A DNA stretch of 34,448 nt from Acidobacteriota bacterium (GTDB lineage Bacteria > Acidobacteriota > Thermoanaerobaculia > Multivoradales > J023): NCBI GenBank assembly GCA_029263395.1, contig JAJCXO010000134.1, positions 1 to 34,448 of the forward strand, given 5' to 3'. The notes beneath the pieces were generated by a model that searched no databases, had not been told where the DNA came from, and saw only the letters and a list, made by a program, of their open reading frames with translations. Position numbers and translations under genes: made by a program. How positions within the stretch are numbered: the stretch's first letter is position 1; each line of letters opens with the position of its first letter. This document shows positions 1 to 8,060 of the stretch, piece by piece.

Positions 1-1
1 A

Positions 2-943
2 GTGGGGCGAACGCTCTTGGCCAGCGTCGCTGGGGTCGAAGCCGGGCGGTTTCGCGAAGGCGGCGACGAATTTCCGATCAGCGTCCGCCTGCGCCCCCAA
101 GACCGGCTCTCCGCCGACGATCTCTCCGGCATCTCGCTGCGTACGCCGGCGGGCGCCATGGTGCCGCTGTCGACCCTGGTGCGCCGCGAGCAGGGGCGGG
201 GCCCGGTCGAGATCAACCGCGTCGATGGCCAGCGCGTCACCTACGTCACCGCCGGGCTGGCCAGCGGTGTCGCCCTCGGCGACGCGGTGGAGCGGGTGCA
301 GCAAAGCCTCTCTGGCTTGGTCCTGCCCTCCGGTATGTCGATACTTTACGGCGGCCAGTACGAAGAGCAGCAGGCCGCACGCCGCGATTTTACCATCGCA
401 ATTCTGATGGCCCTGGCCCTTGTCTACATGCTGATGGCGGCCCAATTCGAGCGTTTTCTCGATCCCCTGGTAGTCATGCTCTCGGTGCCGATGGCGCTGG
501 TCGGGGTCGTCCCGACCCTGCTGCTCACTGGCACCACGCTCAACATCCAGAGCGTGATGGGCCTGGTGATGCTGATCGGTATTGTGGTGAACAACGCGAT
601 TGTCCTGGTCGACACCGTCAACCTGCTGCGCCGGGAGCGCGGGATGGCGGCCGTCGACGCGGTGATCGAGGCCGGCCGCCTGCGCCTGCGGCCGATCCTG
701 ATGACCGCCGCCACCACCGTCCTGGGCCTTCTACCGCTGGCCGTCGGCCTGGGTGTCGGCGGCGAGATCCAGGCCTCGCTCGCCCGGGTGGTGATCGGTG
801 GCCTGCTGGCTTCGACCCTGGTCACCCTGGTGCTGATCCCGGTCGCTTACACTTCGATGAACGGCTGGGTCGCCCGCACCCGAGCCGGCCGGTGGCGGCG
901 ACCGGCACCCGAAGCGGAGCCCGAACGGGCGGGGGCCGCTTGA
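2..943 (+). CDS. RND-family efflux transporter, C-terminal part (5' end outside window)
   Basis: The frame is open from the first bases and ends with TGA at 941-943, so this is the last ~313 residues of a pump normally about 1,000-1,050 residues long. It contains the end of the second periplasmic domain and then the last membrane block: YMLMAAQFERFLDPLVVM, the GIVVNNAIVLVDTVN segment, RLRPILMTAATTVLGLLPL and GGLLASTLVTLVLIPVAY, all typical of the hydrophobe/amphiphile efflux (AcrB-like) branch. Such pumps are inner-membrane proton antiporters working with a periplasmic adaptor and an outer-membrane channel, whose genes would lie before the window. The tail after the last helix is short, Arg/Pro-rich and probably cytoplasmic. 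The gene converges on the symporter gene with only 20 nt between stops. Family assignment is firm; the drug or metabolite exported cannot be told. Confidence 0.93.
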   Translation: MGRTLLASVAGVEAGRFREGGDEFPISVRLRPQDRLSADDLSGISLRTPAGAMVPLSTLVRREQGRGPVEINRVDGQRVTYVTAGLASGVALGDAVERVQQSLSGLVLPSGMSILYGGQYEEQQAARRDFTIAILMALALVYMLMAAQFERFLDPLVVMLSVPMALVGVVPTLLLTGTTLNIQSVMGLVMLIGIVVNNAIVLVDTVNLLRRERGMAAVDAVIEAGRLRLRPILMTAATTVLGLLPLAVGLGVGGEIQASLARVVIGGLLASTLVTLVLIPVAYTSMNGWVARTRAGRWRRPAPEAEPERAGAA

Positions 944-963
944 GACCACCTCACCGGGATCCC

Positions 964-2472
964 TTATTCCGGAGTCGCCCAGCTCCGCGCCACCAGATAC
1001 ACACCGCTCCCCACTACCGTCGCTGCGACAATTCCCAGCGCCGTTGAAATGCCTGGATTTTTTACCGTCACGCCCATGTAGTACGGCAGATAATTCTGGC
1101 CCGTGATGTAGACCCCGTAATGCACCACCACGGCGGTGATCGAAGCGGCGATGGCGGCTACGGCTGGGGTATCGCGCAGGAATGTGCCGAAGAGCACTGG
1201 CACGAAGGCTGCCGCGAAGTAGGCGTAGACTCCGAGTTGGGCGAAGATCACCACACTCAAGTTGGGGGCGATCAGCTGGCGCCAGGCGAGGACAAACGAC
1301 ACCAGAGCCAACGCCACGATCACCCCGCGGTGGAGCAGGAAGAGGAATCGATCGGAGAGCTGCCGGCCGGTGGTCGCTTCGTGGAGGTTTCCCAGCAAGT
1401 CGTTGGTGATGATGATCGACATCGATTGAATGAGGCCTTCGAGGGTCGACATGCCGGCTGCAATGAGACCTAGGAAGACGATGACCCCAACAAACCAGGG
1501 AAATTGGGTCACCAGGTAGGTCGAGGTGACACTGTCGGGGGCGATGGCCTCGCCATTCAGTTGGAGGGTGGGGAATGCCAAGCGGGCGTAGAGGCCGACG
1601 AAGACCACGAAGAAAAAGACGGTCTGTACGATGATGCCCGTCACCAGGTAGCGGTTCACGTCGCGCTCCTGTTTGAGGAGCAACGACTTGGTGATGATGT
1701 GTGGCTGGCAGACGATGGCGATGCCCACCACGATTGTGCAGAAGACCACCTCGAAGGCGTCACGGAAGAGTGGGCTCTGCGGGTTGTAGAGGGTGGCGAG
1801 GTGCGGGTCGATGGTGTGCAGCCTCGTGACGAATCCCCGCCAGCCGTCGGCGAAGTATTCGAGCCCCGAACCCAGGAGAATCACTGCTACTACCAGCATG
1901 ATCACCGCCTGGATGGTGTTGGTGTAAACCATGGAATTGGCGCCACCGAACATCATGTAGCCGAACGAAAACACCACGATCGCCGCCAACACAGCAATCT
2001 CTCCGAGGCCGAGGGAGGCGGCGATCACCTTGGTGAGTCCCACCAAAATCAACACGATGAAGGTGATGAGCAGGAGCGAAAGGAAGGCGAAGAAGATGGC
2101 AAAGCCGCGGCTTTCGTAACGCTGCCCAACCCACTGGGAGAGGGTGAGGGCCTTGATGGAATCGCCATATTTGCGGAAGCCCTTGGTCATCACCACCAGC
2201 GAGATCGACATGGAAATCGGCAACACGACGCACAGCCCGAACACAGCGCTCAGTCCGAAGTAGGCCACCAGACCTGGATTGATGATGAAGGTGGCGGCGC
2301 TCGTGGTGGAGGCCGCCAGAGCCAGCCCCACGGCCACCGGCGAGAAGGCGATGTTGCCCACGGCATAATCGGCCACGCTCTTGTTGCGTCGTGCGCCGCG
2401 CACCACCAAGGTGAGAATCGTGGCGCAGTAGCAGAAGATCAAAACCCAACTGGCGAGAATCTTGGCCTCCAT
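964..2472 (-). CDS. Sodium:solute symporter (SSS family)
   Basis: This is a 502-residue, very hydrophobic protein of usual SSS length (about 13 helices). It opens MEAKILASWVLIFCYCATI and carries the family hallmarks ADYAVGN, LALAASTTSAATFI and, near residue 200, FGGANSMVYTNTIQAVIM. It should drive Na+-coupled uptake of a small organic solute across the inner membrane. I chose the ATG at 2472 because AGGGAG lies about 8 nt upstream and the start falls 4 nt after the stop of the hydrolase gene; a longer frame exists but only reads antisense through that hydrolase. It is the last gene of the receptor/hydrolase/ligase operon and is the natural inner-membrane partner of the TonB receptor. The substrate is unknown; a carboxylate released by the hydrolases is my inference. 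Confidence 0.9.
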   Translation of the reverse strand: MEAKILASWVLIFCYCATILTLVVRGARRNKSVADYAVGNIAFSPVAVGLALAASTTSAATFIINPGLVAYFGLSAVFGLCVVLPISMSISLVVMTKGFRKYGDSIKALTLSQWVGQRYESRGFAIFFAFLSLLLITFIVLILVGLTKVIAASLGLGEIAVLAAIVVFSFGYMMFGGANSMVYTNTIQAVIMLVVAVILLGSGLEYFADGWRGFVTRLHTIDPHLATLYNPQSPLFRDAFEVVFCTIVVGIAIVCQPHIITKSLLLKQERDVNRYLVTGIIVQTVFFFVVFVGLYARLAFPTLQLNGEAIAPDSVTSTYLVTQFPWFVGVIVFLGLIAAGMSTLEGLIQSMSIIITNDLLGNLHEATTGRQLSDRFLFLLHRGVIVALALVSFVLAWRQLIAPNLSVVIFAQLGVYAYFAAAFVPVLFGTFLRDTPAVAAIAASITAVVVHYGVYITGQNYLPYYMGVTVKNPGISTALGIVAATVVGSGVYLVARSWATPE

Positions 2473-2476
2473 GGCG

Positions 2477-3349
2477 CTACTCCCTGGGAACGGCAGGCGA
2501 CGCGCCGTGGCGTGCCAGGAAGTCGATGTATTCGCGCACCACCCAGGGCGGATCTTCCATGACCAGCACATGCCCCGCCGTAAGATGGACCCGGAGCTCG
2601 GCTCCGGAGATAGCCTCGAGCAGCGCACGTACTCGCTCTGCAGGCATCACCGTGTCGTCCGTGGCGTGGACTACCAGGGTCGGGCAGGTGATGTCGCTCA
2701 ATTGGGGCGTGAGATCGAAGTCTTCGATGCAGGCCAGAATACCGAGGAGGCCGCGGTAGAAAGAATGGGGCAACTCGGCGAGTTGCGCCCGTCTGGCCTT
2801 GAGCTCCTCGGCGTGGGCGGCGCGCCAGGCGGCGGAGTAGATGTCCTTAACAAGTTTGTCGTGAAAGCGGCCGTGATCGCCGCCATTGAGGATGTCGCGG
2901 ATGATGCCGCGCATCTCGCGGGAGTTTTCTGCCATGCCGGGTGGTGTGCGGTCGACGGCGGTGACCGCTGTCAGGGTACGCACCCGCGTCGGATGGAGGG
3001 CTGCCAGGAGCAAGCCGACTTCGCCGCCGAACGAGGTGCCGAGCACATGCACGGAGTTGAGGCCGAGGGTGTCGAGGAGGGTCAACACGTCGAGGGCATG
3101 CTCCTCGAGCCGTGGGTGGGCGTCGCCCGGGGAGCGCATTTGGCCGCGGAAATCGCAGCCCAACACTCGGTAACCATGGGCTCGGAGCCCGGCCGTGATC
3201 GGTGCCCACGCGGTATAGCTCATCATGCCACCATTGAGTAGCAGGATGATTTCACCGTCGGTGCCCTTCAGTTGGTGGCCGAGACCTTCTTGCTGGCCGA
3301 GATCATCGTGGTGGCCGAGATCATCACTGTGGCCGAGACCGTCGCTCAC
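2477..3349 (-). CDS. Alpha/beta-hydrolase, cytoplasmic
   Basis: This 290-residue serine hydrolase has the fold's motifs: LLLNGGMMS (oxyanion loop, residues 36-44), GTSFGG with nucleophile Ser106, an acid at Asp231/232 (HATDD) and His260 (TAGH). No signal peptide is seen, so it should act in the cytoplasm, probably on an ester or oligoester. The start is GTG at 3349, sharing GTGA with the ligase stop, which suggests translational coupling. Residues 3-26 are an odd Gly/His/Asp repeat (LGHSDD, LGHHDD, LGQQEG, LGHQ) encoded by a degenerate 15-18-nt DNA repeat. This looks like a microsatellite expansion at the N-terminus, and the conserved fold begins only after about residue 30. Substrate not known. 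Confidence 0.88.
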   Translation of the reverse strand: MSDGLGHSDDLGHHDDLGQQEGLGHQLKGTDGEIILLLNGGMMSYTAWAPITAGLRAHGYRVLGCDFRGQMRSPGDAHPRLEEHALDVLTLLDTLGLNSVHVLGTSFGGEVGLLLAALHPTRVRTLTAVTAVDRTPPGMAENSREMRGIIRDILNGGDHGRFHDKLVKDIYSAAWRAAHAEELKARRAQLAELPHSFYRGLLGILACIEDFDLTPQLSDITCPTLVVHATDDTVMPAERVRALLEAISGAELRVHLTAGHVLVMEDPPWVVREYIDFLARHGASPAVPRE

Positions 3350-4974
3350 GCACGCTCCTCTTTCGCCGAACGGTGCTCCGCCAAGAACTGATCGCGTAGG
3401 GTACCCTTGACCACTTTGCCGTAGGCGGTGCGGGGTAATTCCTCGAGCAGGCGGAAGGCTTTGGGAATTTTGAAACGTGCCAGCCGCTCGCCGAGGAAGG
3501 TTGTCAGAACGTCGGCAAGCCCAGTGGCTTTCACCTCAGCCTCCGCCCGTGGCACCACGAAGGCGACCCCCATTTCGCCCCAGCGTTCGTCGGGCACCGC
3601 CGCCACCGCGGCATCTTCCACGTCCGGGTGTTGGACCAGGACCGCCTCAATTTCCGCTGGGTAGACGTTGACTCCACCGCTGATGATCATGTCTTTCGCT
3701 CGTCCGGCGATGTAGTAGAAGCCGTCTTCATCGCGCTGCGCCAAGTCGCCGGTGTGGAAGAAACCATCGGCGTCCAGGGCGGCGGCGGTGGCTTCTGGAT
3801 TGTTCCAATAGCCCTTGCACACATGTTGTCCGCGGAAGAGTAACTCGCCCGTCTCTCCCTCTGCCACTTCTTCTCCCGCCTCGTTCACCAAACGGACTTC
3901 GGTGAACATCATCGGCTTGCCGATGGAGCCGATCTTGTTTTGGGAATCCTCGACCGTCATAGCGAAGCAGTTCACCCCTACCTCGGTCATGCCGAAGCCT
4001 TGTTTGAAGGCAACACCTTTCTGCTGGTAGGCCTCGATGAGGTAGCGTGGCAGGGGAGCACCGCCGCTGATCAACCAGCGCAGGTGGCAGAGATCGACGG
4101 ACTCGAATTCCGGGGCTTCGAGCAACATCTTCCAAATGGTCGGTACTCCGAGCACCACGGTGGCGTGCTCGCGTTCGATGGTGCGCCAGACTTCTCCGGC
4201 GTCAAAGCCCTGGTGTAACACAACAGTGCCGCCGATCACGAAAATGGGTACCAGGAAGGCCATCAGGCCGCCGGCATGGTACAGCGGTGTAAAAATTGGA
4301 CTTACGTCGTCGGCCCGCAGCTGCCAGCCAGCAACAGTGTTGGTGCCGTTGGCGATCACCATGCGGTGGGGGATCATCACTCCTTTGGGCTGGCCGGTGG
4401 TGCCGGAGGTGTAGAGCAAGCAGTAGATGTCTTCGCCGTTGCAGGGAGTGGGTCGCCAGGAGTCGGAGTCGAAATTGGGAGGCAAGTTCTCGTAGGTTGT
4501 TTCGTCGAGGGCAACCCAATGTTTGATGTCATGTTTGATTGCAGCTGGTTCGCCCTCATCCTCCGTGAGCAGCTGGCGCAGGTCTGCCACGGTGTCGGCG
4601 AGGGCATCGTCGTAGAGTAGAGCCCGCATGCCGCTGTCGCGCACGATGTGGGTGAGCTCTACCGCCGTCAGCCGGGTGCCCAGGGTGACCAGAATTACTC
4701 CGGTCTTGCCAGCGGCGAAGAAAGCCTCCAGGTATTCCACCCGATTGTGTGCCAGGATGCCCACCCGATCACCCTTGGCGAGCCCAAGGCGTGCGTTCCA
4801 CATGCGAGCACAGCGCACTGCACGAGCGTCGAGCTCGGCGTAGCTCAGGCGGAGGCCCGTTTCCGCCACCACTAGAGCCGGGTGGTTGGGGGTAAGGCGT
4901 GCGCGTTCGCCGAGGAGATCTGCTTGCAGGTTTAATGTTTGCACGGTGGACGTTTGCATGGTGGAGGTTTGCAT
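3346..4974 (-). CDS. AMP-dependent acyl-CoA ligase (class I adenylate-forming)
   Basis: A 542-residue fatty/aromatic-acid:CoA ligase of normal length. Motifs are LLYTSGTTGQPKGV (P-loop-like), GFGMTE, the aspartate of FFHTGDLAQRDEDGFYYIAGR, the hinge RAKDMIISGGVNVYP and the catalytic lysine in RTAYGKVVKG. It should activate a carboxylic acid to its acyl-adenylate and then the CoA thioester. The frame stays open upstream to 5205, but that part is antisense to the depolymerase stump and has no ligase character. The first homologous start is ATG 4974 (MQTSTM), with a second in-frame ATG at 4959 (MQTSTV); the near-duplicate MQTST makes the exact start uncertain. The start lies 13 nt after the depolymerase stump and the stop overlaps the next hydrolase start. 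The acid substrate is unknown; medium-chain or hydroxy acids fit the context. Confidence 0.92.
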   Translation of the reverse strand: MQTSTMQTSTVQTLNLQADLLGERARLTPNHPALVVAETGLRLSYAELDARAVRCARMWNARLGLAKGDRVGILAHNRVEYLEAFFAAGKTGVILVTLGTRLTAVELTHIVRDSGMRALLYDDALADTVADLRQLLTEDEGEPAAIKHDIKHWVALDETTYENLPPNFDSDSWRPTPCNGEDIYCLLYTSGTTGQPKGVMIPHRMVIANGTNTVAGWQLRADDVSPIFTPLYHAGGLMAFLVPIFVIGGTVVLHQGFDAGEVWRTIEREHATVVLGVPTIWKMLLEAPEFESVDLCHLRWLISGGAPLPRYLIEAYQQKGVAFKQGFGMTEVGVNCFAMTVEDSQNKIGSIGKPMMFTEVRLVNEAGEEVAEGETGELLFRGQHVCKGYWNNPEATAAALDADGFFHTGDLAQRDEDGFYYIAGRAKDMIISGGVNVYPAEIEAVLVQHPDVEDAAVAAVPDERWGEMGVAFVVPRAEAEVKATGLADVLTTFLGERLARFKIPKAFRLLEELPRTAYGKVVKGTLRDQFLAEHRSAKEERA

Positions 4975-4987
4975 TAGTGGACCGGCC

Positions 4988-5269
4988 TCAGTTACCACAC
5001 ACGTCGGCGTAGCCGGAGGCATCGTAGACCGAGGCGACGCCGGTAGAGGTGGGATAGTCGAAGTTCCGGGCTTCGTCGCCGTTGCCGTGCAGGAAGACCA
5101 CCGGTGTGCGGCTCGCCGTGCAACTGCCACCGCCGAAGCCACCCCACGGTGCGTTGGCGGGTTGGAAGTTTCCCGCGAATTGACTTGCGGAGCCTTGGTA
5201 ATCAAGGGCGGAGGCAGTGGCCGGAGCCAGGAGGGTCAAGAGGATAGGGATCGCGAGGCGGTGTTTCAT
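4988..5269 (-). pseudogene. Truncated secreted PhaZ7-like polyhydroxyalkanoate depolymerase / lipase stump
   Basis: An intact ATG start (overlapping the previous gene as ATGA) opens a 93-residue product with a clear signal peptide (MKHRLAIPILLTLLAPATASA). It continues QFAGNFQPANAPWGGFGGG, then SCTASRTPVVFLHGNGDEA, and breaks off at SVYDASGYADVCGN. The GGFGGGSCTA...TPVxFxHGNGD stretch matches, as I remember it, the mature N-terminus of the extracellular poly(3-hydroxybutyrate) depolymerase PhaZ7, a lipase-like alpha/beta hydrolase of over 300 residues. The catalytic Ser, Asp and His regions are all missing. The stump stops 13 nt before the ligase ATG, so an internal deletion most likely removed the rest. 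Alternatively the short product is kept for its start and translational coupling. It is informative about what the operon once did. Confidence 0.72.
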
Positions 5270-6273
5270 GGATTGGACTCTCCAGGCTTGGATCGCAGCA
5301 GAATTTCGCTGAGCAGTTTGGCGAATTGTTGAGGACACTCGGCCTGCGGCAAATGCCCACAGCCCGGGATGAGCGTCAAGTGGACGTTGGGGAGCCCCGC
5401 CCGCAGCCGCTCGGGGTAGTCGAGGCCCATGTAACGGTCGGCTTTGCCCCACAAGATGTCGATCGCCGTGGTGACCTCACCCAATCGACCGTCGAGCAAG
5501 TAGCTCTCGAGGTTTTCCGACGCTTCGAACATCCGCGCCACCTGACCATGCGGCGCGCGGCGCACCAGGTCGTCGAGCACCAGGTCGGGGGTGGGCGGGC
5601 TGCTCGGGTCGCGCAAGGTCGCCATCAACCGGCGTGCCTCTTCACGATCTTTGGGTAAGAGGTTGAAGTCCCCGGTATCAGCGCGGATCGGCCCGCCATT
5701 CACCGCGACCACGCGGTCGACGAATTCGGGGTGGTGGAAACCGGCGAGGATGGAAACCCAGGCTCCCATCGAGTTTCCCACCAGGATGGGGGCCTGGGCT
5801 GCTTTGGCCTGTTCTGGCGTCTGGGCGTGCGTCGCCAGCCAGCGTTCGAAGCCCTGCACCACCGTGCTCATTTTCAGCGGGCCGGCGGCCGGGGCGCTTT
5901 CGCCGTGGCCGGGCAGGTCAACCAGGAGGACGCGGTAGCTTTCGGTGAGGGAAGGCGTCACCTGGAACCAGGTGCCTGCCTGGTCGGCGACGCCGTGCAC
6001 CAGCACTAACGTCGGACCGGTACCCTTCTCCCACCACACCATTTCATGCCCTGCCACCTCGGCGGCATGGCGAGTGAAGCCCTGCGTCGCCAGCTGGCCG
6101 CGGGTGAAGGTGATGAAGAGGTCCATGGGCCCTGGTTGGGCCTGTGCCGGAGGTGCCGCCCACAGGAACGTGCTGGTGATCAGCAGGGTAAGCAACTTTT
6201 GGGTCTTGGGAGATCGTGCGGGATAGCTTTTTCCCGGCGCGCCCCCATTCGCTGCAAGAACGTGTGTTTTCAA
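5266..6273 (-). CDS. Secreted or membrane-anchored alpha/beta-hydrolase
   Basis: The 335-residue product begins with a basic stretch and a hydrophobic segment ending PPAQAQPG (residues 26-47), a signal peptide. The hydrolase fold follows: LVLVHGVADQ (89-98), GNSMGA with Ser168, GKADRYM with Asp279 and GCGHLP with His307, a complete triad. It should cleave an ester in the periplasm or outside the cell. The start is TTG at 6273: AGGAGG (6280-6285) lies 6 nt upstream and the TTG overlaps the TGA of the KAS III-like gene. Its own stop overlaps the ATG of the depolymerase stump. Both secreted hydrolases are thus translated in series, which fits extracellular or periplasmic breakdown before import. 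Substrate unknown. Confidence 0.9.
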   Translation of the reverse strand: MKTHVLAANGGAPGKSYPARSPKTQKLLTLLITSTFLWAAPPAQAQPGPMDLFITFTRGQLATQGFTRHAAEVAGHEMVWWEKGTGPTLVLVHGVADQAGTWFQVTPSLTESYRVLLVDLPGHGESAPAAGPLKMSTVVQGFERWLATHAQTPEQAKAAQAPILVGNSMGAWVSILAGFHHPEFVDRVVAVNGGPIRADTGDFNLLPKDREEARRLMATLRDPSSPPTPDLVLDDLVRRAPHGQVARMFEASENLESYLLDGRLGEVTTAIDILWGKADRYMGLDYPERLRAGLPNVHLTLIPGCGHLPQAECPQQFAKLLSEILLRSKPGESNP

Positions 6274-7277
6274 GGTCGACCTCCTGTGCGCATGCGAAAA
6301 GCGGCTCCCGCTTGGTTGTACCCCACGCCGGAACCAGCGAAGACCACCAAATCTCCAGCTTGCACTTTGCCGCGACCGATGGCGTCATCAAAGGCCATGG
6401 CGAGGCAGGCTGAACCCGTGTAACCACTCTCCTCCATGATGGTGTGGGCCCGCTCCCGCGGTAAACCCAGGTTGTCCATCACCAGTTCAATCGACGGCTT
6501 GCGTACCTGACTGAAAATCAACAGGTTGATGTCGTCGAGGGCGAAGTCGCCGTCTCGAGCCAGCCGCCGCACCAACCGTGGCCAGCCTTCATGGTTCACT
6601 TCGGGGGGATACCGTTCGAGTAGCCGCACCTGGGTTCGTCCGGCCTCCACCGCCTCGACGCTTGCCGGCTCGGCCGTGCCCCCGGCGTAGATACCCCAAT
6701 GGTGTGCGTACGAACCATCGGCCTGGGCGGTGGCAGTGACGAAGCCCGGCTCTGTCGCCGGTTCGAGCACCGCCGCCCCGGCACCGTCGCCGTAGAAGAA
6801 GATCATCGGGTCGTCCGGGTCGGCTAGGCGGTGCATCAGATACACCCCCACCACCAGCACCGTCTGGATCGATGGATTGGCGGCGATCCACCCCGCCGCT
6901 GTGGCCAGGCCGGTGGGGAACGAGGCACAGGCGCAGCTGATATCGAAGGTGCCAGCGCGGGCGGCGCCAAGTTTGTGCTGGAGGACGGTGGAGGTGGCGG
7001 GAGTGATGTAGTCGGGCGAGTCGGTGCCTAGAATCAGCAGGTCAACGTCTTCGGGGGTGCGTCCGGCCCGCTCGAGTGCCTGGCGTGCTGCCGGCAGCGC
7101 CAGGTCGGAGGTGGCCCAATCGTCGGGTGCGTACCAGCGCCGTGTGATGCCGGTACGCGCCTCCATCTTGTCGACGAAGCCATCGAGGTGGGCAAAACGT
7201 TGACGCAGCACATCGTTCGGCACGGCGATCTCCGGCAAGTAGCTGCCAGTGGCGACGATGTCGGCGAAGCGCATCAT
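6270..7277 (-). CDS. Ketoacyl-ACP synthase III-like protein with substituted catalytic His and Asn
   Basis: This 335-residue protein has the thiolase-fold layout and length of FabH (KAS III). The nucleophile is kept: FDISCACASFPTGL, Cys117 by alignment with the usual AACSGF. The other two catalytic positions are not. The HQAN motif reads SQVR (residues 256-259) and the Asn of the GNTS motif is Tyr286 (SGYTGSACLAM). Without His and Asn, decarboxylative condensation is unlikely; acyl transfer from a thioester to another nucleophile, or hydrolysis, is more plausible. Start ATG 7277 overlaps the SDR stop; a second ATG lies at 7274. It sits between an SDR and a secreted hydrolase in the receptor operon. 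Family firm, reaction unknown. Confidence 0.88.
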   Translation of the reverse strand: MMRFADIVATGSYLPEIAVPNDVLRQRFAHLDGFVDKMEARTGITRRWYAPDDWATSDLALPAARQALERAGRTPEDVDLLILGTDSPDYITPATSTVLQHKLGAARAGTFDISCACASFPTGLATAAGWIAANPSIQTVLVVGVYLMHRLADPDDPMIFFYGDGAGAAVLEPATEPGFVTATAQADGSYAHHWGIYAGGTAEPASVEAVEAGRTQVRLLERYPPEVNHEGWPRLVRRLARDGDFALDDINLLIFSQVRKPSIELVMDNLGLPRERAHTIMEESGYTGSACLAMAFDDAIGRGKVQAGDLVVFAGSGVGYNQAGAAFRMRTGGRP

Positions 7278-8056
7278 GTGCCGAGCACCAACCCGCCATC
7301 CACCGAGAGCACTGCACCACTGATGAAGGCAGCGGCGTCCGACGCCAGCCACAGGTAAGCCTGTGCGATGTCTTCCGGCTTGCCTAGGCAGCCCATAGGA
7401 GTGTGCCCGACCATGCCTGCGAGTACCTTCTCCGGCATCGCCTGCACCATCTCCGTAGCGATGAAGCCCGGGGCCACCGCGTTGGCACGGATGCCGTAAC
7501 GGCCGAGCTCGCGAGCCCAGGTGCGGGTCATGTTGATGACCCCAGCCTTGGTGGCGGCATAGTTGGTCTGCCCGAAGTTGCCGTAGTGCCCCACCACCGA
7601 AGAAGCGCACAAAATCACCCCGTCTCGGCGGCGGATCATGTGCGGTACCACCGTCCGGGTGCACAGGAAGACGCCGCGCAGATTGACCGCAATCACCGCG
7701 TCGAAAGCTGCTTCGCTCATTACCGAGGCGACGTCGTCGTTTTTCCATTTCACAAGCTGCGCGTCGCGCAAGATGCCGGCGTTATTCACTAGCACATCGA
7801 CCCCGCCCCAGCGCTCTACAACGTCCGCCACCGCCGCCTCGACGGCGTCGCTGTCAGTCACATCGACGGTGGCGAAGACACCCTCGCCACCGGCCGATGT
7901 AATGTCGGAAAGGAGCGACTTGGTGCCGTCGGCGTTGACGTCCCACACCGCCACCCGCGCGCCCTCGGCGGCGAAACGGAGGGCGGTGGCTTTACCGATA
8001 CCAGCGGCCCCACCGGTGACGATCACGACCCTGTCAGCCAATCCGGTTTCGATCAT
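7274..8056 (-). CDS. Short-chain dehydrogenase/reductase (FabG-like)
   Basis: A classical SDR of 260 residues: TGGAAGIG cofactor loop (14-21), NNAG (91-94), catalytic Ser152/153, Tyr166 and Lys170 (YAATK), and the C-terminal ISGAVLSVDGG found in FabG/PhaB-type enzymes. Asp at the end of beta-2 (VAVWDVNADG) points to NAD(H) rather than NADP(H). It should interconvert a hydroxyl and a keto group, for example on a 3-hydroxyacid or 3-hydroxyacyl thioester; this is inferred from the family and the operon. It starts 4 nt after the TonB-receptor stop and ends overlapping the KAS III-like start. An insertion LVKWKNDDVASVMSE (101-115) lies where the substrate loop begins. Confidence 0.92.
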   Translation of the reverse strand: MIETGLADRVVIVTGGAAGIGKATALRFAAEGARVAVWDVNADGTKSLLSDITSAGGEGVFATVDVTDSDAVEAAVADVVERWGGVDVLVNNAGILRDAQLVKWKNDDVASVMSEAAFDAVIAVNLRGVFLCTRTVVPHMIRRRDGVILCASSVVGHYGNFGQTNYAATKAGVINMTRTWARELGRYGIRANAVAPGFIATEMVQAMPEKVLAGMVGHTPMGCLGKPEDIAQAYLWLASDAAAFISGAVLSVDGGLVLGT

Positions 8057-8060
8057 CGAA

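Noticed and set aside
1504-2562. Long plus-strand open frame antisense to the symporter
   Set aside because: Composition (Asp/Glu/His-rich) is that of a shadow frame opposite a membrane-protein gene; no start signal or family.
2473-2628. 52-residue extension of the symporter start
   Set aside because: It lies within the hydrolase gene in another frame; a good ribosome site marks ATG 2472.
4975-5205. 77-residue N-terminal extension of the acyl-CoA ligase
   Set aside because: It is antisense to the depolymerase stump, has low-complexity composition and no match to ligase N-termini; ATG 4974 fits the family.
2477-8056. Gene set resembling olefin biosynthesis OleA-OleB-OleC-OleD (KAS III, hydrolase, ligase, SDR)
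   Set aside because: The SDR is a 260-residue FabG type, not the longer OleD type; the ligase has normal acyl-CoA ligase features; and the KAS III-like protein lacks the His and Asn that OleA keeps. Receptor, symporter and secreted hydrolases point to uptake and breakdown.
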